Source: Capitulum mitella (Eukaryota > Arthropoda > Thecostraca > Pollicipedomorpha > Pollicipedidae). Taken from it: a stretch of 64,000 nt of DNA. The DNA is taken from NCBI GenBank assembly GCA_030062745.1, contig CP099845.1, positions 15,664,903 through 15,728,902 of the forward strand, written 5' to 3'. Both the position numbers and the translations under genes were made by a program. Below the pieces are notes generated by a model. It was given only the letters and a program-made list of their open reading frames with translations. It was not told the origin of the DNA and did not search any database. Shown one piece after another: positions 63,001 to 64,000 of the stretch (the first letter of the stretch is position 1; every line of letters starts with the position of its first letter).

Positions 63001-64000
63001 GTTTTGTCCACACGGTTTACCATGTGATTACGCGTGAGAGCTCGTGAGATTGGAATCACGCGGGCGTTTGGTGTTTTGGATAGATGCTTGTGTTTATGTA
63101 TGGTGTCTAGTTTCCTGGCGTTTCAGAACAAAAACAGAGGGTGTTTAAATTGCCCCGCTGGGCGAGGATTATGACCGCTAGGATCTTAACTGAAGCGCGT
63201 TATGTTGCAGCGGACTCGTTATGTCCGTGTTCCTAACGAGAGCCAAAGTAGTGACTTTGCTAGGTCCTACTGTGCCGTGGAATTCCCTTAGTAGGTGCGT
63301 TTATATGGGCATTTGGAAAGCTGCCAGATTCCCGGCCAAGTTGGCCGGATTGACCAGCTTTGAAATAAATGCTGGTGGACTCAAGTCGGGCAAATCAATG
63401 GGTTTTGCGGTGAAGTTGTGGCCAGTGTGCCGTGACTTACCGTGTTATTTTCCGGGCAGGTGAGGTCGTCTTCCAACAGCCGCTGTTTGTAACGGACGCC
63501 AAGGTATCGCTCTACAACGGTGTTAGTGTCGCTGCCCTGTTCGAAGACGCCCTGACGTACGACGGTGTCGCGCCGGTAAGTGCAGCAGTCCGGCTCAGCA
63601 CTTCAGCTTTCTCATGCGGCTGTGGACTTTGCAGCGTCAGATGACAGCCGTTGGGGACCGCTGTCATTGAGGCGTAGAGGGGAGCCTTGCACCACTGCGT
63701 GTCCCTGCGCGACTGCGAGTCCGTGCGCCATTGCGTGTGCCTGCGAGACTGCGAGTCCGTGCGCCATTGCGTGTGCCTGCACGGTTGCGTGTCCCAACAC
63801 AGATTCATTGGCCGCCAGCGCCCTTCAGTCTTCCACGTGATGCTTAGACCCCTGGTACCGTTCGGATCCACCCGCCCCCAGGTGACGCTGGGACCCGAGC
63901 TAACGCTACGTGGCGGTGCGACGCTCGGTGACGTCACGGTGACGTCAGACGTGGCGGCTGGCCTGGTAAACGGGGTGGACGTGAGTGGATGGTACGCCGA
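14955..64000 (+). CDS. multi-exon gene: secreted EPTP-propeller protein with novel NG/DQ repeats (3' end outside window)
   Basis: Gene model joining 28 exons listed separately. The start is the ATG at 14,955 because it opens a clear signal peptide and the exon ends in a good donor. Order in the protein: signal peptide (residues 1-22), charged helix (about 40-73), seven-segment EPTP/EAR-like propeller (about 74-454), acidic leucine-rich helix (about 455-500), then repeated beta modules to the window end, more than 950 residues. The modules share a hydrophobic strand pair, an 'xNGxxLS' turn and often 'GDQvItG'. EPTP repeats are known from secreted or surface proteins (LGI, TSPEAR, ADGRV1); the C-terminal repeats are not familiar to me. 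Extracellular location follows from the signal peptide; the function is unknown. Exons are GC-rich, introns AT-richer and transposon-laden. Confidence 0.85.
15337..15437 (+). CDS. exon 2: charged helical segment
   Basis: The acceptor is TTTCAG; the first codon is completed as AGG. It reads RQDIDNYLFDMEQQFKIDMN then KEFIKEFTKRKRDA, an amphipathic, highly charged stretch likely helical or coiled-coil. Donor GTGAGT, one base carried over. The alternative acceptor four bases downstream gives an immediate stop, which fixes the start. Confidence 0.85.
15732..15852 (+). CDS. exon 3: first EPTP-like strand set
   Basis: Acceptor TTTACAG, donor GTGAGT. It reads GILQTEIAGLGDPTISPGME then VSASDFFTFEGQTYAVVSLRT. 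'DFFTFEGQTYAVVS' fits the aromatic-Gly-x-x-Tyr-hydrophobic pattern of an EPTP/EAR blade. Two bases are carried to exon 4. Confidence 0.85.
16049..16084. repeat. 16-bp stem-loop in intron 3
   Basis: GTGACGCATATGGCGG at 16,049-16,064 pairs with CCGCCACATGCGTCAC at 16,069-16,084 with a single A/G difference across a 4-base loop ACAG. It lies about 45 bases before a tRNA-like head, suggesting that both belong to one short retroelement. Confidence 0.75.
16124..16190 (+). repeat. tRNA-like head (SINE-type) in intron 3
   Basis: A pol III A-box-like TAGGTCAGCGG (16,132-16,142) is followed 28 bases later by B-box-like GGTTCGAATCT (16,171-16,181), with a CTGATTCCTAATCG segment that could form an anticodon loop reading CCT. 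The acceptor and T-stem pairings are poor, so a functional tRNA-Arg gene is unlikely; a tRNA-derived SINE remnant fits better. Confidence 0.5.
16482..17322 (+). mobile_element. TTAA-flanked element, family A, copy in intron 3
   Basis: Begins TTAACCGTATTTTCGGCAG (16,482) and ends CCGTCCGGGAGAAGGG with a decayed TTAA (TGAA, 17,319-17,322). The interior matches other family A copies, including the 'CAAACATCGGAACAGGTTTTG' homologue of the copy 1 block and the terminal CTTGCCGGGAATCGACTATA. At 841 bp it is shorter than the about 1.15-kb copies, so internal deletions are likely. Confidence 0.75.
17454..17610 (+). CDS. exon 4: EPTP-like blade
   Basis: Preferred acceptor is the pyrimidine-rich CCCCTTGTTGTAG; an in-frame alternative at 17,409 would add 15 codons. 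It reads TLNESYIGLVTGNASEGTLK then IEHRASFSMQSFIDSQYSAT and FQPSLQHRVVEMK. Donor GTATCG, phase 0. The boundary lies just downstream of the family A insertion. Confidence 0.75.
18422..18669 (+). CDS. exon 5: EPTP-like blade
   Basis: Acceptor GGTCTCAG, phase 0. It begins AYVYDGQVFIMSCLENSGTL, then 'LLFMVSDPAASWTPKYQD' and 'SDFAFFEESGQLRVFVAVSH', two strand sets with the Tyr/Phe-Gly-hydrophobic spacing of EPTP repeats. It must use the donor TA|GTGAGT, because reading one base further gives an in-frame TAG. Two bases are carried over. Confidence 0.88.
18959..19085 (+). CDS. exon 6: EPTP-like blade
   Basis: Acceptor GCCGGCAG completes a TAT codon; the nearby GTCAG at 18,975 would create a stop and is excluded. 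It reads YVYRLSGGIKWLQMHTVATP then 'QGATSVTTFTDQRWTYIVIG'. 'VYRLSGGIKW...TFTDQRWTYIVI' is a good EPTP/EAR match. Donor GTGAGA, phase 0. Confidence 0.88.
19130..19395. repeat. TCTG/TGTC-rich simple repeat in intron 6
   Basis: A long pyrimidine-rich tract of CTGTCTGTCTCTGTC-type words starts about 45 bases after the exon 6 donor. Overlapping Ser/Leu/Cys/Val-rich frames in it are a by-product of the repeat. Confidence 0.85.
19702..19867 (+). CDS. exon 7: EPTP-like blade
   Basis: Acceptor TTATTTGCAG, phase 0. It reads VQSLVYRHHWYTKELELFQY, then 'LQSQRAISVEAFFHDTQIYV' and 'LLVNAYGAPTIFWWT'. The order 'VYRHHW..F.Y...AISVEAFFHDTQIYVLLVN' is the clearest EPTP signature in the gene. Donor T|GTTAGT, one base carried over. 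Confidence 0.9.
20001..21209 (+). mobile_element. TTAA-flanked element, family C, copy in intron 7
   Basis: Starts TTAACCCTCGCTCGGCC and ends CCGCCGGGCAAAGG before TTAA (21,206-21,209): imperfect terminal inverted repeats next to the TTAA target. It aligns along its length with 35,664-36,815, sharing ACCATTGTGTTG, GGTCACCGCCAGGGAC and other blocks. Length is 1,209 bp. Half-sites for AGGTCA occur repeatedly. No transposase frame is present, so this is a piggyBac-like MITE. Confidence 0.85.
21487..21602 (+). CDS. exon 8: EPTP-like blade
   Basis: Of three AG sites only TCAATTACAG gives the right phase. It reads SDQLFKWQSLDVVSESDQIM then 'FGHVGILQSDESYIYIVSR'. 'LFKWQSLD' and 'DESYIYIVS' fit EPTP strands. 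It ends AGG with donor GTGAGA, phase 0. It is followed by the 8.9-kb intron 8. Confidence 0.85.
22140..22275. repeat. CACCCA-type simple repeat in intron 8
   Basis: ACACCCACATTCACACC, GCACCCACACCCACACCACC and similar words recur over about 130 bp. Confidence 0.75.
22855..24065 (+). mobile_element. TTAA-flanked element, family D, complete copy in intron 8
   Basis: Left end TCAACCCGCCCCCGACTGGG at 22,855 (one change from TTAA); right end GACGGTCGTGCGCGAGTTAA with TTAA at 24,062-24,065. Near each end lies a G/C palindrome (GACAGCCCCCCC and GGGGGGGCTGCCGACAGCCC). The left 540 bp are the inverted partner of 1-554. The interior includes dense half-sites such as GGTCAGGTCAGGTACCTGAC. Length is 1,211 bp, like families A and C. 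No transposase is encoded. Confidence 0.8.
24360..24545. repeat. TGACCTT-rich stretch followed by (TA)n microsatellite
   Basis: From 24,372 to 24,450 GGTCA/TGACC words recur about every 10-14 bases. A TA run fills about 24,495-24,545. Confidence 0.8.
24880..25510. repeat. C-tract-rich duplicated segment in intron 8
   Basis: A unit with a run of C followed by AAACGGGACCGTTGA and later CTGATAACCATCATC occurs at about 25,185-25,240 and again at about 25,385-25,475, roughly 200 bp apart. Long homopolymer C and A runs lie between them. It is probably a decayed mobile element; no ends are clear. Confidence 0.55.
25686..27420 (+). mobile_element. pogo-like (Tc1/mariner superfamily) deletion derivative
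   Basis: Both ends carry the terminal inverted repeat GGGGAGACCGGGGTCAAATG, identical for 21 bases, and TA flanks each side (25,684-25,685 and 27,421-27,422), the Tc1/mariner target duplication. TGTAACA words recur just inside. The only coding remnant is the transposase C-terminus at 26,610-26,954, listed separately; the DNA-binding and DDE catalytic parts are deleted. Length is 1,735 bp. The well-preserved ends suggest recent activity. Confidence 0.88.
26610..26954 (+). pseudogene. C-terminal fragment of a pogo/jerky-type transposase
   Basis: The 115-codon frame contains 'LTPEAIRPLPMAGPRKNSRA' then GRKRKAAILTDTLEKRAIEL, followed by a Lys/Arg-rich stretch and an acidic tail 'RESSSDDEDDVFCF'. 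'PE.IRP.P.AGPRK..R.RK....ILTDT.EK' is the usual tail after the DDE domain of pogo-type transposases. The conserved catalytic domain is absent, so it is a remnant; the ATG start is not meaningful. Confidence 0.75.
27671..27695. repeat. perfect 10-bp stem-loop at the edge of a large inverted repeat
   Basis: ACCAGTAATG, loop ACTCC, CATTACTGGT. It sits just outside the left arm of the inverted repeat at 27,700-28,915. Confidence 0.85.
27700..28915. repeat. large imperfect inverted repeat (foldback-like), arms about 345 bp
   Basis: The left arm (about 27,700-28,062) and right arm (about 28,575-28,915) are reverse complements with scattered differences. Matching blocks include CAATTTTGGCCTGGTCAAAA against TTTTGAACAAGCCAAAATTG, the CATGCGCCGTTTGGTATAG block against CTATATCAAAAGGCGCATC, and the outer AGTGGCGAATTACGTA against TACATAATTCGCGACT. 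About 510 bp separate the arms. Short frames inside are not conserved between arms and are not called. Confidence 0.8.
29495..29765. repeat. tandem duplication of about 160 bp in intron 8
   Basis: The block from AAGAATAATTTGATCGGCCT to AAAAACGGAAC recurs about 155 bp downstream as AAGAATAAGTTGAGGCCTGA to AAAAATGGAAC. Both include AGGTCGGGAC and GTTATTTC.AAACAACTT. Confidence 0.8.
30543..30750 (+). CDS. exon 9: last EPTP-like blade
   Basis: Acceptor GCTGTTTCAG, phase 0 after exon 8. It reads NTVYFYTTFNSYSGHFSLSV, then 'SHRLLRTAAVQHIQALRVTA' and 'GSHWLLVSVREAHAVQWMVF'. 'VQHIQALRVTAGSHWLLVSV' matches the EPTP strand pattern. Donor G|GTAGGT, one base carried over. Confidence 0.88.
31222..31335. 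repeat. 33-bp minisatellite, 3 copies, in intron 9
   Basis: Units contain CAGCTTCTCTCAGCTGTTGC or close variants, with a GTCACCA junction. A fourth unit occurs separately at about 31,786-31,820, immediately upstream of exon 10. Confidence 0.75.
31863..32062 (+). CDS. exon 10: acidic leucine-rich helix and start of the repeat region
   Basis: Among five upstream AG sites only CCCGCTGCAG gives the required phase. It begins VLTPPERDLLLDCLSQLDEA, then 'LEALDRELDELLLLSVLVFV' (helical, coiled-coil-like), and ends 'NRGDIIRGDVHIASDLVIQG' plus 'PADIDK', the first beta module. Donor GTACTT, phase 0. The donor region is duplicated just downstream. Confidence 0.8.
32043..32150. repeat. tandem duplication of the exon 10 donor region
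   Basis: The segment GGCCGATATTGACAAGGTAC, continuing through CTCCCAGCCGGACTGTG, is repeated about 54 bp downstream as GGCCAATATTGACCAGGTGC with the same CTCCCAGCCGGACTGTG. The second copy keeps a GT at the equivalent splice position. Confidence 0.85.
32322..32472 (+). CDS. exon 11: linker and helix of the first repeat module
   Basis: Acceptor GTGTTACAG, phase 0. It reads LHISSSVPMELGSVDLGDIR, then 'HQMAQCNASIEALGRGLETA' and 'LTASSPQTIT'. The tail 'SPQTIT|G' is the DQ-type motif closing a module. Donor G|GTGCGG, one base carried over. Confidence 0.8.
32730..32852 (+). CDS. exon 12: beta repeat module (symmetric 1-1 exon)
   Basis: Acceptor TTGTTTCAG. It reads GHYTFNNLVVEGTLSVSQVT then 'RLETLDQFPWHGLLNSALTY'. 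'FNNLVVEGTLSVS.V' is the strand pair of the module, although the NG turn has drifted here. Both flanking introns are phase 1. Donor G|GTAAGC. Confidence 0.85.
32853..34850. other. first part of intron 12, no further exon recognised
   Basis: Frames at 33,438-33,827 and 33,904-34,149 are open but have no motif, no fitting splice sites and no similarity to the module, so they are not called. Nothing else is recognised. Confidence 0.4.
34852..35405 (-). mobile_element. 3' fragment of a CR1/Jockey-like LINE in intron 12
   Basis: On the minus strand the sequence reads 'INFAARLVTGARRGDHITPS' then 'MEALGWSRVGDLVRTRDLKV', typical of the RT thumb region. After a frameshift it continues 'RLFSYPAAVAWNRLPPAASN' and 'SFLEHLKHLT', the usual C-terminus. 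It ends in a CATACATACATA-type tail at about 34,856-34,877. Only the 3' 0.55 kb is present, as in 5'-truncated LINE insertions. It is a different subfamily from the 5031-8240 copy. Confidence 0.85.
35664..36815 (+). mobile_element. TTAA-flanked element, family C, copy in intron 12
   Basis: Starts TTAACCCTCGCCGGGC and ends CTTGGGCGAGGG before TTAA (36,812-36,815), giving inverted termini TTAACCCTCGCC on both sides. It aligns throughout with 20,001-21,209 in the same orientation. Length is 1,152 bp. The better match between its two ends suggests this copy is closer to the ancestral element. Confidence 0.88.
37274..37550. repeat. 31-bp minisatellite, about 9 copies, at the 3' end of intron 12
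   Basis: Units resemble GGATGCCTGGTTGGGTGTGC TCGCTGYGGAG, with GATGCC/AATGCC and TGTGCTCGCT variants. The array ends only about 15 bases before the exon 13 acceptor. Its period is not a multiple of three, so the three long plus-strand frames through it are not genes. Confidence 0.92.
37565..37663 (+). CDS. exon 13: beta repeat module (symmetric 1-1 exon)
   Basis: Acceptor GGCCTCCGCAG. It reads GDQLLQYPLNISSGSAVGVS then 'LAATATLNGVTVP'. It opens with the GDQ motif and ends with an LNG turn. Donor G|GTTGGT. Its acceptor is unusually close to a minisatellite. Confidence 0.8.
37859..38064 (+). CDS. exon 14: beta repeat modules
   Basis: Acceptor TGCCGTCAG. It reads DLQYTSGSQTVTGRHRYQQV, then 'GISGDLWLSSLLNGVDLSTA' and 'LLLGETLTVPTASLHSASVD' and 'TLLVTNING'. 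It contains SQTVTG, LLNGVDLS and a second NING at the end, so it spans one full module and starts another. Donor GTGTGC, phase 0. Confidence 0.82.
38231..38262 (+). other. G-quadruplex-type G-run cluster in intron 14
   Basis: Five consecutive G-runs of 3-8 bases are separated by single bases (GGGGGCGGGGGCGGGGGTGG continuing to a run of eight G). It lies about 170 bases after the exon 14 donor on the coding strand. Confidence 0.85.
38585..38714 (-). mobile_element. truncated hAT-like MITE in intron 14
   Basis: On the minus strand it begins CAGGCACGTAGCCAGGATTT, the same terminus as the element at 10,448. It also shares the interior block ACAGGAAAACAGAATGCTTG. The distal end is missing. Confidence 0.65.
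39842..40019 (+). CDS. exon 15: beta repeat module
   Basis: Acceptor TTGGGACAG, phase 0. It reads AGLTAWQRHAVHLDRPQTFA, then 'GHFSIESATFVSLSIVELNG' and 'YHLSTVLQSLWKNDSDVIA'. 'ELNGYHLS' followed by 'NDSDVIA|G' is a complete module ending. Donor G|GTGAGT, one base carried over. Confidence 0.88.
40020..41604. other. intron 15, no element recognised
   Basis: AT-rich sequence with short direct repeats (AGGTGTTTAAAATATGAA at about 40,545-40,580; TTTAGTCTA words at 40,210-40,265). No exon or transposon is recognised. Confidence 0.5.
41605..41835 (+). CDS. exon 16: two beta repeat modules (symmetric 1-1 exon)
   Basis: Acceptor TTTTTGTAG. It reads GTTDFRGSVVVNQLTFDKIN, then 'GVSLWTDVLTTDTDQTVTSQ' and 'LQVDVLDVSLDLSNDQVNGL' and 'DLSVDVVRTSGVPNSVA'. 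KINGVSLW, DTDQTVT and QVNGLDLS are canonical module motifs. Donor G|GTGAGC. The GC content is well above that of the flanking introns. Confidence 0.9.
42000..42033. repeat. (TA)n microsatellite
   Basis: Pure TA run, directly followed by TAGACAAAACAAATGTTTCG, an order also seen at 3' ends of some retroelements. Confidence 0.9.
42034..42720 (-). mobile_element. possible decayed Penelope-like element fragment in intron 16
   Basis: On the minus strand 'VIYGCGVRRIRHVGETDGCL' loosely resembles the Cys-Gly...Tyr-x-Gly-Glu-Thr core of the GIY-YIG endonuclease of Penelope-like elements. The block ends near the TA microsatellite. The similarity is weak and the frame has no RT part, so this is only a suggestion. 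Confidence 0.25.
44077..44336 (+). CDS. exon 17: two beta repeat modules
   Basis: Acceptor CGCTTGCAG. It reads GTVVFANDLIVTGDVVVADG, then 'VTVNEVDMSDVPALLSSLGS', 'QHLSQDVVLNGLWTIQGSVH' and 'LTSVNGYRLDLLHQLFWTRD' and 'GDQVISW'. SVNGYRLD plus DGDQVIS show the complete module. Donor GTAACC, phase 0, an unusual donor shared with exon 24 (both end TCAGCTGG before GTAACC). Confidence 0.9.
44337..45759. other. intron 17, no exon or element recognised
   Basis: Includes an AGGCAGGCAGGC run (about 44,468-44,484) and a CGCATGCACGCATGCACA run near 45,000. Minus-strand frames at 44,426-44,960 have no convincing match. Confidence 0.45.
45760..45900 (+). CDS. exon 18: beta repeat module (symmetric 0-0 exon)
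   Basis: Acceptor CTTCTCGCAG. It reads DIPTPVTILNGFTVKGDMEV, then 'STINDIDTDKFINVSTGGTV' and 'QNDVSFE'. 'ILNGFTVKGDMEVSTINDID' is a compact strand-turn-strand unit. Donor GTAAGC, phase 0. GTGCAGTGCAGTGCA follows the donor. Confidence 0.88.
46123..46245 (+). CDS. exon 19: beta repeat module (symmetric 0-0 exon)
   Basis: Acceptor GTTCTTGCAG. It reads GNITASDVFLSPGGRLNGFD then 'LSDFALTVVTRDGDQFILGT' and K. RLNGFDLS and RDGDQFILG are near-consensus. Donor GTAAGA, phase 0. Confidence 0.9.
46460..46565 (+). CDS. exon 20: beta repeat module
   Basis: Acceptor GATTTTACAG, phase 0. It reads TFSGGVNASSVVVEVINDLR then 'VPDDLLLVNGDQTQT'. It has 'VINDLR' in the turn position and 'NGDQTQT|G' at the end. 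Donor G|GTACGT, one base carried over. Confidence 0.88.
46680..46856 (+). CDS. exon 21: beta repeat module (symmetric 1-1 exon)
   Basis: Acceptor ACTGCTGCAG. It reads GSLTFLEDLEVLKDVAFYGD, then 'VTVTNAINGYRAADILDILT' and 'SMWVNSTFGQVLIINGNAR'. 'FYGDVTVTNAINGYRAADIL' is a full strand-turn-helix unit. Donor T|GTGAGT, one base carried over. Confidence 0.9.
47081..47268 (+). CDS. exon 22: beta repeat module
   Basis: Acceptor CTGCCGCCAG. It reads FSDVHIMETLNTTGLTELLK, then 'GALQLDKHLYISGNFTVKGN' and 'VLFNSGLSLNTVNRLSWSDY' and 'LSS'. 'LYISGNFTVKGNVLF' and 'TVNRLSWSD' are the strand pair and turn. Donor TCG|GTGAGG, phase 0. A tandem array of this exon end follows. Confidence 0.88.
47253..47500. repeat. 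46-bp tandem array starting inside the end of exon 22
   Basis: The unit starts with the last coding bases TGGTCCGACTACCTCTCTTC and the donor, then GGACTATGGAGATTGTAG. It is repeated about five times downstream (TGGTCTGGCTACCTCTCTTC, TGGTCTGGCCATCTTTCTTC, TATTCTGACCATTTCTCTTC, CGGTCTGACTACCTGTGTTC). Later copies have lost a canonical GTGAG donor, except for weak GT sites. Confidence 0.85.
47535..47750. repeat. degenerate GCGTCACACTCTGCACGG-type minisatellite
   Basis: Units of about 20 bp (TGCACGGGCGTCAC, TGCACAGGTGTTACA, TGCATCTGCGTCACACTC) recur about ten times in intron 22. Confidence 0.7.
48066..49210 (-). mobile_element. TTAA-flanked element, family A, inverted copy in intron 22
   Basis: At the left CTAACTATTCCCGGAGGGGT and at the right ACCTGCCGGATATAGGGTTAA (TTAA at 49,207-49,210) form inverted termini. 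On the minus strand it matches the other family A copies, including the GGAATCGGCCATGCCGTCTA end and the TTCGTGGAGCTG / AACGTTTTTG blocks. Length is 1,145 bp. TGACCT half-sites are frequent (48,540-48,600; 48,850-48,900). Confidence 0.85.
49733..50730 (+). mobile_element. TTAA-flanked element related to family C, in intron 22
   Basis: Starts TTAACCCGCCACTGGCAG and ends CCCCGTCAGTGGAAGATGG before TTAA (50,727-50,730). The last 45 bp align with the family C terminus (GGGGGCGTTAAACGCTCCGC vs GGGGGTCCTCAAACGCTCCC). Most of the interior has diverged. A hAT-like MITE is inserted in it; without that, its length is about 825 bp. Confidence 0.65.
49976..50148 (+). mobile_element. 173-bp hAT-like MITE nested in the TTAA element
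   Basis: The left end CAGGGGCGCTGCCAGGATTT and the reverse complement of the right end (CACCAGCGCTGTCAGAGG) share CANNNGCGCTG. The 8-bp direct repeat ATGACTGT flanks it exactly (49,968-49,975 and 50,149-50,156). An 8-bp duplication is diagnostic for hAT-type insertion. There is no coding capacity. Confidence 0.88.
51429..51627 (+). CDS. exon 23: beta repeat module
   Basis: Acceptor GGCGTCCTTCAG, phase 0. It reads LTLSDVGGTVSGTTTLASSL, then 'TVTSPAHFLVTSLNGLMLSD' and 'LYNQFLTLHTDQVIGQRVTV' and 'NGFVRS'. SLNGLMLSDL and HTDQVIG are canonical. Donor G|GTAAGC, one base carried over. It is an isolated exon between two transposon-filled introns. Confidence 0.9.
51628..54286. other. first part of intron 23, no exon recognised
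   Basis: Just after the donor, GCCGGCTCTACCAGCTGCGT and related GGCCGGCTG/GGCCGGAG words recur to about 51,730, possibly a short decayed minisatellite. The open frames at 51,739-52,359 and 53,111-53,551 show no motif or fitting splice sites. Nothing else is recognised. Confidence 0.4.
54287..54475 (+). mobile_element. tRNA-derived SINE
   Basis: A pol III A box TAGTGAAGTGG (54,297-54,307) and a perfect B box GGTTCGAATCC (54,341-54,351) are spaced as in tRNA genes, followed by a non-tRNA body. The CTTGTCTTGTGACC segment could derive from an anticodon arm with GTC. The acceptor stem does not close, so this is not a functional tRNA. The 3' limit is uncertain. Confidence 0.65.
54980..55660. repeat. 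G/C-rich element remnants with GGCGTAGCCA / CCTGGCTACRC ends
   Basis: GTGGCGTAGCCAAAGGG at about 54,991 and AAAATCCTGGCTACACCC at about 55,637 look like hAT-type termini facing each other. Between them lie repeated GGGGCC / AGGCCTAGTG words and a run of 17 G (55,304-55,320). Target duplications are not identified. Confidence 0.4.
55783..56960 (+). mobile_element. TTAA-flanked element, family A, copy in intron 23
   Basis: Starts near ACCCTATTCTCGGCAGGGGG (TTAA decayed to ATGA) and ends CCCCTCCGGGATTAGGA then TTAA (56,957-56,960). The interior has the CTTTTCGTGTCCCTGACGCC and AACATTATACAAACACTCTA blocks seen in copy 1. Length is 1,178 bp. Confidence 0.82.
56961..59095. other. AT-rich part of intron 23, no exon recognised
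   Basis: Contains a CA/TA microsatellite near 57,724-57,758 and many TA-rich words. Short frames only; nothing supports a gene. Confidence 0.5.
59100..59450. repeat. GC-rich tandem units each with an inverted CCAAT box
   Basis: Five ATTGG cores occur (near 59,140, 59,240, 59,308, 59,384 and 59,429), most in the setting GCGCGCTGATTGGCCGTCGG, followed by GGGCA.TTTT. CpG is dense here, in contrast to the surrounding AT-rich intron. Overlapping Ala/Arg-rich frames on both strands are compositional. It could be a CpG-island-like regulatory block or a GC-rich satellite. Confidence 0.55.
59690..59960. repeat. dispersed GCGCGCCGAAG.TCGCG motif, three copies, with a perfect hairpin
   Basis: TCGCGCGCCGAAGGCTCGCG (59,701), TCCGCGCCGAAGTCGCGCGG (about 59,861) and TTGCGCGCCGAGGGTGCGGG (about 59,942) are each close to ATTTTTAGG/TTATTTTTGT. 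Between the first two lies a perfect hairpin: AGGCTTTACCAAAAT (59,729-59,743), loop TTT, and its exact complement (59,747-59,761). Confidence 0.7.
60544..60845 (+). mobile_element. LINE reverse transcriptase C-terminal fragment in intron 23
   Basis: The frame reads 'VQKILNDATGVIFGRRQFDH', 'EKFGWLPSQQSADLATLSLV', 'HKVLSRGEPESLADVLCSNR' and 'SLRVFSRAPTLYKQLP', the conserved order at the end of CR1/Jockey-type ORF2. The frame is open but lacks palm and fingers, so it is a 5'-truncated copy. It ends about 50 bases before a TGTCTGTCTGTC run and 100 bases before exon 24. Confidence 0.85.
60952..61063 (+). CDS. exon 24: beta repeat module (donor uncertain)
   Basis: Acceptor CGGCCGCCTCAG, phase 1 as required by exon 23. 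It reads GGNAQPVTVPIKITYLGVTS then 'DVTVLDQWLTGMGRPSAG'. Its end TCAGCTGG|GTAACC is identical to the exon 17 end, but the frame there is shifted by one base, and the resulting phase does not match exon 25. A weak alternative donor (ATGG|GTCGGC) would restore the phase. Either an indel, a missed exon or non-use of this exon is possible. Confidence 0.65.
61335..61573 (-). mobile_element. family A terminal fragment in intron 24
   Basis: On the minus strand it begins near ACCCTATTCCGTTCTGATGG and includes GAAACTTGGTGACTCTC and the CCAGGAAATGTTTTTGGAAC block, matching the left part of family A (compare 49,000-49,210). Confidence 0.6.
61574..62373. other. rest of intron 24, no exon recognised
   Basis: Searched for an exon that would repair the exon 24/25 phase mismatch; none with module motifs is visible. 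Confidence 0.45.
62374..62534 (+). CDS. exon 25: beta repeat module
   Basis: Acceptor TGTGTCCAG. It reads VMNVSAVNGVPADQLVFIDR, then 'DLHFYQRVHIFADVTTSALG' and 'ITSGSLGNCNLTQ'. AVNGVPADQL is the turn motif. It needs one base from the preceding exon. Donor GTGGGG, phase 0. Confidence 0.82.
62717..62891 (+). CDS. exon 26: beta repeat module
   Basis: Acceptor AACCGTCAG, phase 0. It reads VWNTGLRRTATTQTLTHGIT, then 'VGSLTVNGDVTLSQSVIRDE' and 'LQELVDRIVTDSGDHVIT'. 'GSLTVNGDVTLS' and 'SGDHVIT|G' are near-consensus. Donor G|GTGAGA, one base carried over. Decayed copies of this exon end follow. Confidence 0.9.
62870..63055. repeat. tandem decayed copies of the exon 26 end and donor
   Basis: The exon end ACCACGTGATCACCGGTGAG AGCTGGTGAGAT recurs as ACGACATGATCACGGGTGCG AGCTCAGTGGAT and as ACCATGTGATTACGCGTGAG AGCTCGTGAGAT, with TCCACACGG/TCCATACGG words between. 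Period is about 55-70 bp. Confidence 0.82.
63125..63172 (+). mobile_element. family C terminal fragment in intron 26
   Basis: ACAAAAACAGAGGGTGTTTA then AATTGCCCCGCTGGGCGAGG and ATTA align with the family C right end. Only about 48 bp remain. Confidence 0.4.
63460..63575 (+). CDS. exon 27: beta repeat module
   Basis: Acceptor TTTTCCGGGCAG, phase 1. It reads GEVVFQQPLFVTDAKVSLYN then 'GVSVAALFEDALTYDGVAP'. 'LYNGVSVAALFEDALTYDGV' is turn plus helix. Donor GTAAGT, phase 0. Confidence 0.9.
63697..63795. repeat. 36-bp minisatellite in intron 27
   Basis: Units of 36 bp (GCGTGTCCCTGCGCGACTGC GAGTCCGTGCGCCATT) recur about 2.7 times, each made of two related 18-bp halves. The frames through it are Ala/Cys/Thr-rich and are not continuous with the gene. 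Confidence 0.85.
63882..64000 (+). CDS. exon 28: beta repeat module, cut by the window edge
   Basis: Acceptor CCGCCCCCAG, phase 0. It reads VTLGPELTLRGGATLGDVTV then 'TSDVAAGLVNGVDVSGWYA'. LVNGVDVSGW is a canonical turn. The frame is open to the last base, so the gene continues to the right. Confidence 0.88.
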   Translation, partial: MTLGPELTLRGGATLGDVTVTSDVAAGLVNGVDVSGWYA

